Source: Flavobacterium psychrotolerans
GTDB lineage: Bacteria > Bacteroidota > Bacteroidia > Flavobacteriales > Flavobacteriaceae
Reading direction: 5' to 3'
DNA: 64,000 nucleotides
Assembly (NCBI RefSeq): GCF_003097635.1
Contig: NZ_QCZI01000013.1
Coordinates: 24,953 to 88,952, forward strand
The translations under genes and the position numbers were made by a program. Each line of letters begins with the position of its first letter. The stretch's first letter is position 1. Of this stretch, positions 36,698 through 44,705 are shown one piece after another. The notes under the pieces are model-generated. The model had not been told where the DNA came from and ran no database searches. It saw only the letters and a list, made by a program, of their open reading frames with translations.

Positions 36698-37284
36698 TGT
36701 TTCAATGAATATAGCCGACTCACATATTTTCCTATAACATCAAATTCTAGATTTATTTTTGTGCCAATTTCGAAATTTTTAAAATTGGTATGCTCATAAG
36801 TATAAGGAATAATGGCAACGCTAAATTCATTTTTCTTTGAATTAACCACCGTTAAGCTGACCCCGTTTATTGTAATAGACCCTTTTTCGATGGTAATGTT
36901 GTTAAATTTTTCATCATACTCAAAGGTGTAATACCAGCTGCCATCAGTTTCGGAGATAGATTTACATACCCCAATTTGATCCACATGACCTTGAACAATA
37001 TGTCCGTCAAGCCGTTCTCCAAGCTTCATCGCTCTTTCTAAATTTAGTAGATCTCCTGTTTTCCAACTGGAAATATTCGTTTTTTCTATCGTCTCGTTAA
37101 TGGCAGTAACAGTATATTTATGATCTTCAATTGCCACAACAGTCAAACAAATGCCATTATGGGCCACGCTTTGATCTATTTTAAGATCATCGGTAATTGA
37201 CGAGCTTACCGAAATATGAAGGTTAGCATTTTCTTTTTTAATTTCTTGGATGGTGCCAAGTGTTTCTATAATACCTGTAAACAT
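36694..37284 (-). CDS. ribE: Riboflavin synthase, alpha chain
   Basis: Makes riboflavin from two 6,7-dimethyl-8-ribityllumazine molecules. 196 aa with two lumazine-binding repeats (1-97 and 98-196). The first begins MFTGIIETLGTI; each has a conserved SVAHNGICLTVV / SITINGVSLTVV segment; the second starts DGHIVQGHVDQIG. Divergent from pdxA across 57 bases. Confidence 0.96.
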   Translation of the reverse strand: MFTGIIETLGTIQEIKKENANLHISVSSSITDDLKIDQSVAHNGICLTVVAIEDHKYTVTAINETIEKTNISSWKTGDLLNLERAMKLGERLDGHIVQGHVDQIGVCKSISETDGSWYYTFEYDEKFNNITIEKGSITINGVSLTVVNSKKNEFSVAIIPYTYEHTNFKNFEIGTKINLEFDVIGKYVSRLYSLKQ

Positions 37285-37341
37285 TCTTGTTTTATTTTAC
37301 TAAATTTGCACCTCAAAATTAGCAATAAATAACTTGAAGTC

Positions 37342-38406
37342 ATGGTGAAAAATGCAGAAAATATAATTGTTGGAATTTCAATCGGAGATTTAAACGGTAT
37401 TGGAAGCGAAGTGGTGTTAAAAACGTTCGAAGATGCCCGAATGTTAGAACTGTGTACGCCAGTGATTTTTGCGAACGTGAAGGCCTTGTCTTTAGTAAAA
37501 AAAACTTTTGAATCTACCTCGCTACTGCATGGAATTGATCGGTTAGACCAAGTAATTTCGGGGAAAATAAATGTTTTAAATGTTTGGAGAGAAGGGGTCG
37601 ATTTGAATTTTGGAGTAAATGATGATATTGTGGGTAAATATGCCATAAAATCATTTGTGGCCGCTACAAAAGCCCTTAAGGAGGGTTTGATTGACGTATT
37701 GGTTACGGCACCCATAAACAAATACAACATTCAGTCTGAAGAATTTAAATTTCCTGGGCACACAGATTATTTAGACCAAGAATTAGAAGGTAATGCTTTA
37801 ATGCTTATGGTTCAGGATAATTTGAGAGTAGGATTATTGACGGATCATATTCCGGTAAACGAAGTTGCAAAACAGCTGAGCGAAACTTTAATCATTCAAA
37901 AAATTGAAACAATTAGAAAATCGTTAATTCAGGATTTTGGCATAAACAAGCCGAAAATAGCAGTTTTAGGGTTGAATCCTCATGCAGGGGACAACGGGGT
38001 TATTGGTAAAGAAGACGAGCAGATAATAAAACCAACCATAAAAAAAATATTCGATAAAGGGACATTGGTTTACGGTCCTTTTGCTGCGGATGGTTTTTTT
38101 GGGAGCAATCAATATGAAAAATACGATGCTGTAATTGCGAGCTATCATGATCAAGGGTTAATTCCTTTTAAAACGTTGTCTTTTGGGAAAGGCGTCAACT
38201 ATACTGCGGGATTAAATAAAATTAGAACTTCTCCAGATCACGGAACGGCTTATGAGATTGCCGGGAAGAATAAGGCAGACTATAATTCATTTAAGGAAGC
38301 GGTATATTTAGCGATTGACATTTTTAATTCCAGAAATGAATATGAGGAAATTAGTCGTAACCCAATGAAAATCAAGGAAAAGCCGGAAGAAAAAAATAAT
38401 AGATAA
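37342..38406 (+). CDS. pdxA: 4-hydroxythreonine-4-phosphate dehydrogenase
   Basis: NAD-dependent enzyme of pyridoxal-phosphate synthesis (DXP-dependent route; dxs is also in this window). 354 aa. Family motifs: GISIGDLNGIGSEVVLKTFED at the start, VTAPINKYNIQSE, FPGHTDYL with a metal His, GLNPHAGDNGVIGKEDE, SYHDQGLIPFKTL and RTSPDHGTAYEIAG. The -7-like TAAATTTG at 37301-37308 may be its promoter. First gene of the run leading to accC. Confidence 0.95.
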   Translation: MVKNAENIIVGISIGDLNGIGSEVVLKTFEDARMLELCTPVIFANVKALSLVKKTFESTSLLHGIDRLDQVISGKINVLNVWREGVDLNFGVNDDIVGKYAIKSFVAATKALKEGLIDVLVTAPINKYNIQSEEFKFPGHTDYLDQELEGNALMLMVQDNLRVGLLTDHIPVNEVAKQLSETLIIQKIETIRKSLIQDFGINKPKIAVLGLNPHAGDNGVIGKEDEQIIKPTIKKIFDKGTLVYGPFAADGFFGSNQYEKYDAVIASYHDQGLIPFKTLSFGKGVNYTAGLNKIRTSPDHGTAYEIAGKNKADYNSFKEAVYLAIDIFNSRNEYEEISRNPMKIKEKPEEKNNR

Positions 38407-38425
38407 AAAAATACGGTCAACACTT

Positions 38426-38453
38426 TTGATTATCTAATAATTTTATATCTTTG
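38426..38453 (+). promoter_or_regulatory. Promoter of DUF177-rpmF
   Basis: TTG at 38426-38428, 17-base spacer, TATCTTTG at 38446-38453, 34 bases before the ATG at 38488. Confidence 0.6.
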
Positions 38454-38487
38454 CGCTCCCGAATCATTCGGAAAAATTGTTGTTGAA

Positions 38488-39030
38488 ATGAAGCAGTTAA
38501 ATGAATATTTAATTCCTTTTGTAGGATTAAAGTTAGGAAAACACCAGTTTGAATATCAAGTAAGTAAGGGGTTCTTTGAAAACTTTGAATATGACGAATT
38601 TGAAAGTTCAAATATCAAAGTAAATGTAGTTTTAGAAAAGAAAAGCACCATGATGGAGCTTAATCTTAGTCATAAAGGCTCCGTTTATGTGTCATGTGAT
38701 ACAACAAACGAAATGTTTGACTTGCCTGTTAAAGGGAAAATCAAGTTGATAGTTAATTTTGGCGAAGAATTCAATAATGATAACGACGAGTTGTTAATAT
38801 TGCCCCATGGCGAATATCAAATAGATATATCACAATATATTTACGAAATGATTGTTCTTTCTATTCCGCTAAAAAGAGTGCATCCGGGAATCAAAGACGG
38901 GAGTTTAAAAACCCCAGTTCTTGATAAACTGAATGAGTTGACTGTCAAAGAACAGAAAAAAGAAATAAAACAAGAAGAAAATACCGACCCGCGTTGGGAC
39001 AAATTAAAGAAACTATTAACGGATAAATAA
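38488..39030 (+). CDS. DUF177 (YceD-like) protein
   Basis: 180 aa YceD family protein, nearly always encoded next to rpmF; in plants and bacteria it has been linked to 23S rRNA accumulation. Visible: KGSVYVSCDTTNEMFDLPVKG in the middle, LPHGEYQIDISQYIYEMIVLSIPLKRVHPG, and the C-terminal DPRWDKLKKLL motif shared by the family. rpmF follows after 9 bases. Confidence 0.92.
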   Translation: MKQLNEYLIPFVGLKLGKHQFEYQVSKGFFENFEYDEFESSNIKVNVVLEKKSTMMELNLSHKGSVYVSCDTTNEMFDLPVKGKIKLIVNFGEEFNNDNDELLILPHGEYQIDISQYIYEMIVLSIPLKRVHPGIKDGSLKTPVLDKLNELTVKEQKKEIKQEENTDPRWDKLKKLLTDK

Positions 39031-39039
39031 TATAGTAAA

Positions 39040-39237
39040 ATGGCACATCCTAAAAGAAAAATCTCGAAAACAAGAAGAGATAAGAGAAGAACTCATTATA
39101 AAGCTACGGTAGCTCAAATTGCAACCTGTCCAATAACTGGGGAAGCTCATTTATACCACAGAGCTTACTGGCATGAAGGTAAAATGTATTACAGAGGACA
39201 AGTTGTTATTGACAAATCAATAGTAGCTCTTGCTTAA
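39040..39237 (+). CDS. rpmF: 50S ribosomal protein L32
   Basis: 65 aa, starting [20 protein letters not shown], the standard L32 N-terminus. The usual Cys4 zinc site of many L32 proteins is not present: only one Cys (ATCPITGE) is seen, as in zinc-free paralogues. Normal place between DUF177 and fabH. Confidence 0.96.
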   Translation: MAHPKRKISKTRRDKRRTHYKATVAQIATCPITGEAHLYHRAYWHEGKMYYRGQVVIDKSIVALA

Positions 39238-39259
39238 TACTTTTCGATAGATTATACGG

Positions 39260-39288
39260 AAACTCTCACCATTGTGGGAGTTTTTTTG
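39260..39288 (+). terminator. rpmF terminator 1
   Basis: AAACTCTCAC, loop CATT, GTGGGAGTTT and a T run (one G-T pair), 22 bases after the rpmF stop. Confidence 0.85.
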
Positions 39289-39316
39289 TTGTTTTTAATT
39301 TTATATAAATAAGCAG

Positions 39317-39346
39317 ATCTAAAATAATTTGGTTTAGATTTTTTTT
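39317..39346 (+). terminator. Possible second terminator before fabH
   Basis: ATCTAAA, 9-base loop, TTTAGAT followed by seven more T. A weaker stem than terminator 1, but with a long T tail. Confidence 0.5.
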
Positions 39347-39400
39347 GTAATTTCCGCCTCTATTCGCCACAACGTTGCGATTAGAAAATTTTAAAAACTT

Positions 39401-40399
39401 ATGAATACAATTACTGCCGCAATAACCGCTGTTGGAGGTTATGTCCCAGATTTCGTTCTTACAAACAAAGCTCTCGAAACCATGGTTGAAACCAACGATG
39501 AATGGATAACTTCCCGTACAGGAATCAAAGAGAGAAGGGTGCTCAAAGGCGATCGACTTGGGACTTCTTTTTTAGCCATTAAGGCAGCGCAAGACTTGAT
39601 AAAAAGAGGTTCAATTAACCCCTTAGAAATAGATTTAGTAATCGTTGCTACTGCAACGCCAGATATGCCTGTTGCGTCAACGGCGGTTTATGTTGCCACA
39701 CAAATTGGAGCTACAAATGCCTTTGGATTTGACTTACAAGCGGCATGTTCTGGGTTTTTATATGGTATGTCTACTGCAGCAGCTTATGTGCAATCAGGAA
39801 GATATAAAAAAGTATTATTAATTGGTGCTGATAAAATGTCGTCAATAATTGACTATACTGATAGAGCTACATGTATTATTTTTGGAGACGGAGCCGGAGC
39901 AGCTTTGTTCGAACCTAACTATGAAGGTTTAGGGTTGCAGGATGAAATATTGAAAAGCGACGGGATAGGCCGTGATTATCTAAAAATTGATGCAGGAGGT
40001 TCCATCCTTCCACCCTCGAAAGAAACGGTAGAAAACGGACAACACTATATTTATCAGGACGGGAAAACGGTATTTAAATATGCAGTTATGGGGATGGCAG
40101 ATGTTAGCGAACAGATAATGAAAAGGAATAACCTTACTAAAGAAGATGTGAATTGGTTAATTGCGCATCAAGCCAACAAAAGAATTATTGATGCCACAGC
40201 CAGTAGAATGGAAGTGGACGAAGACAAAGTTTTGATTAACATTCACAAATACGGTAATACTACTTCGGCTACTTTGCCATTGTTATTAAGTGATTTCGAA
40301 AATAAATTTAAAAAAGGAGATAATCTTATATTCGCCGCCTTTGGTGGTGGATTTACTTGGGGATCCATTTATTTAAAGTGGGCATACAACAAACAATAA
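39401..40399 (+). CDS. fabH: Beta-ketoacyl-ACP synthase III
   Basis: Starts fatty-acid chains by condensing acyl-CoA with malonyl-ACP. 332 aa. Catalytic Cys in LQAACSGFLYGMSTA (about residue 114), His in NWLIAHQANKRIIDA and Asn in HKYGNTTSATLPL. Start TAAITAVGGYVPD. Followed by accB and accC, so chain start and malonyl-CoA supply are linked. Two terminator-like hairpins separate it from rpmF. Confidence 0.96.
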   Translation: MNTITAAITAVGGYVPDFVLTNKALETMVETNDEWITSRTGIKERRVLKGDRLGTSFLAIKAAQDLIKRGSINPLEIDLVIVATATPDMPVASTAVYVATQIGATNAFGFDLQAACSGFLYGMSTAAAYVQSGRYKKVLLIGADKMSSIIDYTDRATCIIFGDGAGAALFEPNYEGLGLQDEILKSDGIGRDYLKIDAGGSILPPSKETVENGQHYIYQDGKTVFKYAVMGMADVSEQIMKRNNLTKEDVNWLIAHQANKRIIDATASRMEVDEDKVLINIHKYGNTTSATLPLLLSDFENKFKKGDNLIFAAFGGGFTWGSIYLKWAYNKQ

Positions 40400-40416
40400 A
40401 CTAAAAACAAATAATC

Positions 40417-40899
40417 ATGGATTTAAAAGAAATTCAAAATCTAATTAAATTTGTAGCAAATTCAGGAGTTGCAGAAGTAAAATTAGAAACAGGGGATGTT
40501 AAAATTACCATTAGAACTACTCTTGAAGGCAATGCATCTGATGTTACTTATGTACAGCAAATGCCTGCCCAAAATGTATTGCAACAAGCCGTAGCTCCCC
40601 AGCAAATAGCTGTAGAAGCTTCAACATCGGCAATACCTGTTGCCGATGAAACATCAAAATACATTACCATAAAATCCCCTATTATTGGAACATTCTACAG
40701 AAAACCATCTCCAGATAAACCCATGTTTACAGAAGTTGGAAGTACAATAGCAAAAGGAGATGTGCTTTGTGTTATTGAAGCAATGAAATTATTTAATGAA
40801 ATCGAATCGGAAGTTTCCGGTAAAATTATCAAAATATTGGTTGACGACATGTCACCGGTAGAATATGACCAACCCTTATTTTTAGTAGATCCATCATAA
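40417..40899 (+). CDS. accB: Biotin carboxyl carrier protein of acetyl-CoA carboxylase
   Basis: 160 aa. An N-terminal helical region (MDLKEIQNLIKFVANSGVAEV), a Gln/Ala/Pro-rich linker (about 50-80), and a C-terminal biotinyl domain with the biotinylated Lys in VIEAMKLFNEIE (about residue 125). Carries the carboxyl group from biotin carboxylase to the carboxyltransferase. Confidence 0.96.
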   Translation: MDLKEIQNLIKFVANSGVAEVKLETGDVKITIRTTLEGNASDVTYVQQMPAQNVLQQAVAPQQIAVEASTSAIPVADETSKYITIKSPIIGTFYRKPSPDKPMFTEVGSTIAKGDVLCVIEAMKLFNEIESEVSGKIIKILVDDMSPVEYDQPLFLVDPS

Positions 40900-40984
40900 A
40901 AATTTTAATCGTAAATTTTGAATGATGGATTTCATCATTTAAAATAATTCAAAATTTAGGTTACAAAATTTAAAATTTTAAAAA
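40898..40984. repeat. Nested inverted repeats between accB and accC
   Basis: Outer arms AAAATTTTAA and TTAAAATTTT; inner arms TAAATTTTGAAT and ATTCAAAATTTA; centre GATG...CATC. The structure fills the whole 86-base gap inside the operon. There is no GC-rich stem or T tail, so it is not a classical terminator. Confidence 0.6.
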
Positions 40985-40985
40985 G

Positions 40986-42332
40986 ATGTTTAAAAAAATA
41001 CTAATTGCAAATAGAGGAGAAATCGCACTTCGTATCATTCGTACTTGTAGAGAAATGGGAATTAAAACCGTTGCAGTTTATTCTACTGCTGATGCCGAAA
41101 GTTTGCACGTTAAATTTGCTGACGAAGCCGTTTGTATAGGTCCACCGCCGAGTAATTTGTCCTACTTAAAAATGTCAAATATCATAGCTGCTGCAGAAAT
41201 CACCAATGCAGATGCCATCCATCCAGGTTATGGATTCCTTTCGGAAAATGCTAAATTTTCAAAAATTTGCCAAGAGCACGGAATCAAATTCATAGGCGCT
41301 TCCCCTGAAATGATTGATAGAATGGGAGATAAAGCTTCTGCAAAAGCTACGATGAAAGCCGCTGGCGTTCCTTGTGTGCCAGGTTCGGAAGGGCTTTTGG
41401 AATCATTCGAGCAAGCACAACAACTTTCTAAAGAAATGGGTTATCCTGTCATGCTAAAAGCAACCGCTGGTGGTGGCGGAAAAGGAATGCGTGCCGTATG
41501 GAAAGAAGAAGATTTGCTTAAAGCATGGGAAGGCGCTCGTCAAGAGTCTGCTGCGGCTTTTGGAAACGACGGAATGTACCTCGAGAAATTAATTGAAGAG
41601 CCACGCCACATCGAAATACAGGTTGTTGGGGATGCTTATGGAAAAGCCTGTCATTTATCAGAAAGAGATTGTTCTGTACAACGTCGTCACCAAAAACTGA
41701 CCGAGGAAACTCCCTCTCCTTTTATGACTGATGAATTGCGCGATAAAATGGGAGCCGCTGCAGTGAAAGCTGCCGAATATATTAAATACGAAGGTGCTGG
41801 AACCGTGGAATTTTTGGTAGACAAACACCGTAATTTCTATTTCATGGAAATGAATACGCGAATCCAAGTAGAACACCCTATTACAGAACAAGTCATTGAT
41901 TACGATTTAATTCGGGAACAAATTCTTGTAGCTGCCGGAGTGCCAATTTCGGGTAAAAATTATCTACCACAATTACACGCCATAGAATGCCGTATCAATG
42001 CGGAAGATCCATATAACGATTTTCGCCCTTCGCCGGGAAAAATCACCACTTTACACACCCCCGGAGGACACGGAGTTCGTTTGGACACACACGTTTATTC
42101 CGGATATTCCATTCCGCCCAATTATGACTCTATGATTGCCAAGCTGATTACAACGGCTCAAACGCGTCAAGAGGCCATTAATAAAATGAAAAGAGCCTTA
42201 GATGAATTTGTAATAGAAGGTGTTAAAACCACCATTCCGTTTCATAGACAACTAATGGATGATCCGCGTTATGTGGCGGGAGATTATACCACGGCCTTTA
42301 TGGATACTTTTAAAATGAACGATCCAGAATAA
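40986..42332 (+). CDS. accC: Biotin carboxylase subunit of acetyl-CoA carboxylase
   Basis: ATP-dependent carboxylation of biotin on AccB. 448 aa. Motifs: [20 protein letters not shown] at the start, [17 protein letters not shown], the glycine loop [50 protein letters not shown] and [18 protein letters not shown]. Followed by a terminator; accA and accD are not in the window. Confidence 0.97.
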   Translation: MFKKILIANRGEIALRIIRTCREMGIKTVAVYSTADAESLHVKFADEAVCIGPPPSNLSYLKMSNIIAAAEITNADAIHPGYGFLSENAKFSKICQEHGIKFIGASPEMIDRMGDKASAKATMKAAGVPCVPGSEGLLESFEQAQQLSKEMGYPVMLKATAGGGGKGMRAVWKEEDLLKAWEGARQESAAAFGNDGMYLEKLIEEPRHIEIQVVGDAYGKACHLSERDCSVQRRHQKLTEETPSPFMTDELRDKMGAAAVKAAEYIKYEGAGTVEFLVDKHRNFYFMEMNTRIQVEHPITEQVIDYDLIREQILVAAGVPISGKNYLPQLHAIECRINAEDPYNDFRPSPGKITTLHTPGGHGVRLDTHVYSGYSIPPNYDSMIAKLITTAQTRQEAINKMKRALDEFVIEGVKTTIPFHRQLMDDPRYVAGDYTTAFMDTFKMNDPE

Positions 42333-42343
42333 AAAAATTTAAT

Positions 42344-42374
42344 AATCCCAGCTGAGAAGTTGGGATTTTTTTTA
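42344..42374 (+). terminator. accC terminator
   Basis: AATCCCAGCT, loop GAGA, AGTTGGGATT followed by seven T, 11 bases after the stop. Confidence 0.85.
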
Positions 42375-42471
42375 TCTTGTTCAGATTTTTAAATCAATCC
42401 GACTATCTTAAAAGATTAAGTCTGGTAAATAAATAGCCAATTTCAAGGGAATCGGTTTTAGTTTTTTAAAA

Positions 42472-42915
42472 TCATTTCCTTCTCTCGGCAAAAAATCGCT
42501 TCATCAATTCGGAAGCTTCATTGGCCAAAACTCCACGAACAACGGTAGTTCTTGGATGCAACTGCGTTCCCATTTTCTCAAAACCCCGATTGTCATCGCT
42601 GGCACCATAAACAATTTTTGAAATTTGGCTCCAATACAAAGCACCGGCACACATTTGGCAAGGTTCGATGGTGACATAAAGTGTGCAACCTATTAAGTAT
42701 TTTCCGCCCAGAAAATTGGCGGCAGCCGTTATGGCTTGCATTTCGGCATGGGCGGTGACATCACGAAGTAATTCCGTGAGATTATGACTTCTAGCAATGA
42801 CTGTATTTTCGACAACGATGATGGCTCCAACAGGAATCTCCCCTTTGTCAAAAGCCATTTCTGCCTCTTGCAAGGCTTTCTTCATGAAGTATTCGTCGCT
42901 AAAAATGTTTTCCAT
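42472..42915 (-). CDS. tadA: tRNA-specific adenosine deaminase
   Basis: Deaminates A34 of tRNA-Arg(ACG) to inosine. From MENIFSDEYFMKKALQEAE (start 42915) 147 aa. Zinc and catalytic motifs: TAHAEMQAI (HAE) at about 55-63 and IEPCQMCAGAL (PCxxC) at about 83-93. A longer frame from 42936 is excluded because the -7 box TATTTTTG (minus, 42927-42920) lies between; the box ends 4 bases before the ATG. Confidence 0.94.
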   Translation of the reverse strand: MENIFSDEYFMKKALQEAEMAFDKGEIPVGAIIVVENTVIARSHNLTELLRDVTAHAEMQAITAAANFLGGKYLIGCTLYVTIEPCQMCAGALYWSQISKIVYGASDDNRGFEKMGTQLHPRTTVVRGVLANEASELMKRFFAERRK

Positions 42916-42919
42916 AAAG

Positions 42920-42927
42920 CAAAAATA
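42920..42927 (-). promoter_or_regulatory. tadA -7 element, 4 bases from the ATG
   Basis: TATTTTTG, CTTT, ATG on the minus strand, the same spacing as at rbfA and dxs. No TTG at the usual distance was found. Confidence 0.45.
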
Positions 42928-43110
42928 GGAATTCAATTTGAGTATTTACGGTATGCCAGATAATTTACTTTAACATTCATTATCTTATGCAAACAATTTT
43001 AGAATTCCATTTTGGAAAAAAGAGAATATTTTTAGTATCGAATAGCGATTCAATTGGATTTTTTTCTGGAAACAAATTAAGTGTATAACTCAAAAATTAA
43101 AATTATAAAA

Positions 43111-43141
43111 AGCAAAAATCCCGATTGTTGTCGGGATTTTA
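43111..43141 (-). terminator. HIT-gene terminator
   Basis: AAAATCCCGA (43115-43124), short loop, TCGGGATTTT (43131-43140); T-rich tail on the minus strand after the stop at 43150. Confidence 0.8.
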
Positions 43142-43149
43142 AATTCTAA

Positions 43150-43539
43150 TTACAAGTATTCTTGAATACTTTTTGTCAAAGCTTCAAATTCCTCTTTTTC
43201 CAATTTTACTTTCTTCTGAAAACGCATTTCATCCATTTCGCTTAGCGGAATCAAATGCACATGGGTGTGGGGGACTTCCAATCCTATGACAGCCATACCG
43301 ATTCTTTTGCAAGGAACGGCTTTTTCTAATGCAGTTGCCACTTTTTTAGCAAACAATAGGAGTCCCATGTACGAATTATCATCCAAATCAAAGATCTTGT
43401 CAATTTCTATCTTCGGGACACATAATGTATGCCCTTTAGCGTTAGGATTTACGTCTAAAAAAGCCAAATAATTCTCATCTTCAGCGATTTTATAACACGG
43501 GATTTCTCCATTTATGATTTTAGTGAATATACTTGACAC
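43150..43539 (-). CDS. HIT-family nucleotide hydrolase/transferase
   Basis: 129 aa histidine-triad protein of the HINT/Hit branch. Start SIFTKIINGEIPCYKIAEDENYLAF, middle NPNAKGHTLCVPK and the triad VPHTHVHLIPL (about residues 95-105). Such proteins hydrolyse AMP-linked substrates; the physiological substrate is unknown. Downstream of greA by 55 bases in the same direction. Confidence 0.93.
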   Translation of the reverse strand: MSSIFTKIINGEIPCYKIAEDENYLAFLDVNPNAKGHTLCVPKIEIDKIFDLDDNSYMGLLLFAKKVATALEKAVPCKRIGMAVIGLEVPHTHVHLIPLSEMDEMRFQKKVKLEKEEFEALTKSIQEYL

Positions 43540-43594
43540 GATAATTTGGTTTTATATTTTAGACTTCAGGTGAACAGAAACAATGACTCTAATG

Positions 43595-44071
43595 TTAGTC
43601 TCTGGATATTTCTAAAATTTCAAATTTCAACACTCCGTTTGGAACTGAAATTTCGGCAACGTTGCCCACGGACTTACCTAGCAAGCCCTTGCCAATTGGA
43701 GACGTGACAGAGATTTTTCCTGATTTTAAATCGGCTTCACTTTCGGCAACCAGCGTATATTTCATTTCCATTCCGTTGGCTTGATTTTTAATTTTGACAT
43801 TAGACAACACCAATGCTTTGGAAACATCCAATTGGGATTCATCAATCAATCTAGCGTTAGAATGTACCTCTTCCAGTTTAGCAATTCTCATCTCTAACAT
43901 TCCTTGCGCTTCTTTAGCCGCATCATATTCTGCATTTTCAGACAAGTCGCCTTTGTCCCTTGCCTCTGCTATATCCTGCGATGCCTTGGGACGCATCACA
44001 CTTTTTAAGTAATCTAATTCTTCTCTTAATTTTTTTAATCCTTCTGCTGTGTAATACGATACTGCACTCAT
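43595..44071 (-). CDS. greA: Transcription elongation factor GreA
   Basis: Stimulates cleavage of backtracked RNA in RNA polymerase. 158 aa: N-terminal coiled-coil (about 1-75, YYTAEGLKKLREELDYLK) with the acidic tip KGDLSENAEYDAAKEAQG (the D/E pair that enters the polymerase channel), and C-terminal FKBP-like domain with VTSPIGKGLLGKSVGNVAEI. Its leader contains a terminator-like hairpin right after a TATCTTTG promoter box. Confidence 0.96.
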   Translation of the reverse strand: MSAVSYYTAEGLKKLREELDYLKSVMRPKASQDIAEARDKGDLSENAEYDAAKEAQGMLEMRIAKLEEVHSNARLIDESQLDVSKALVLSNVKIKNQANGMEMKYTLVAESEADLKSGKISVTSPIGKGLLGKSVGNVAEISVPNGVLKFEILEISRD

Positions 44072-44097
44072 AATTTCCTGATTGTTATAAATAGAAA

Positions 44098-44119
44098 AAA
44101 TCCCATCGGGATGGGATTT
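44098..44119 (-). terminator. Attenuator-like hairpin in the greA leader
   Basis: Minus strand AAATCCCATC, loop CC, GATGGGATTT with T continuing to six: a complete intrinsic terminator. It lies 27 bases before the greA ATG and only about 7 bases after the -7 box, so it is at the 5' end of the greA transcript. No minus-strand gene ends just upstream, so it cannot be a normal gene-end terminator. Confidence 0.7.
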
Positions 44120-44126
44120 GTTACCA

Positions 44127-44134
44127 CAAAGATA
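44127..44134 (-). promoter_or_regulatory. greA -7 promoter element
   Basis: TATCTTTG on the minus strand. No TTG at 17-20 bases, so the promoter may be weak or activator-dependent. Confidence 0.55.
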
Positions 44135-44233
44135 GTATTTTTTTGTTTTAGTCTATAATTATATGTTAATCATAACCATTCCAAAGTTAAATAAATTAAA
44201 TTTGTTTGCCTCATACTTTTACTTTTATTTAAA

Positions 44234-44647
44234 ATGAATAAATTTTTACTGCTATCACTCATTATGGCCTTGCTTATGGGATGCACGAAAGATACCGTTA
44301 GGAATAACAACCCATATATCCCTAGCTATAGTTTTTCATATGTGATAAACTTAAATCTTAACCCTTCTTTAACGCTTCCAATTGTTCCGGTAACTTTAAC
44401 TGAACCATCGGGAATTAGTATGATTGTCATGAAAATTTCTGACACGGATTACCGGGCTTGGAATGCCAATTGTCCGAATCAATACCCAAGTTCCTGTTCT
44501 AAATTATCAGTTAATGGCGTAAATGCAAAATGCAGTTGTGACGCGCTGGAATATAGCTTGTTTACAGGGATTGGCACTGCCCAATATACCTTGATTCCAT
44601 ACCGAATTGAGATTTTAGGAAACAATTCGATTCGAGTTTACAATTAA
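44234..44647 (+). CDS. Lipoprotein with a degenerate Rieske-like domain
   Basis: 137 aa. Lipoprotein signal MNKFLLLSLIMALLMGC (Cys17). The rest (about 60-137) follows the Rieske fold: a CP-box-like NANCPNQYPSSC and a second box KCSCDALEYSLFTG, then PYRIEILGNNSIRVYN. Real Rieske boxes are CxH and CxxH; here the His are Asn and Asp, so no [2Fe-2S] cluster is expected, though four Cys could form disulfides. Function unknown. A TAAATTTG box at 44197-44204 is a likely -7 element. Confidence 0.75.
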   Translation: MNKFLLLSLIMALLMGCTKDTVRNNNPYIPSYSFSYVINLNLNPSLTLPIVPVTLTEPSGISMIVMKISDTDYRAWNANCPNQYPSSCSKLSVNGVNAKCSCDALEYSLFTGIGTAQYTLIPYRIEILGNNSIRVYN

Positions 44648-44649
44648 AA

Positions 44650-44683
44650 TAAAAATCCTGACAGTAAAACCATCAGGATCTTT
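44650..44683 (-). terminator. Terminator of the thiamine-receptor gene
   Basis: ATCCTGA (44655-44661) and TCAGGAT (44673-44679); on the minus strand followed by TTTTTATTTT. 23 bases after the receptor stop. Confidence 0.75.
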
Positions 44684-44705
44684 AGCAACTTAACCAATTC
44701 AAATT

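Noticed and set aside
42987..43088. A 33-codon open frame (MQTILEFHFGKKRIF...) on the plus strand between tadA and the HIT gene.
   Set aside because: No promoter box, no recognisable similarity and a length expected by chance in AT-rich DNA.
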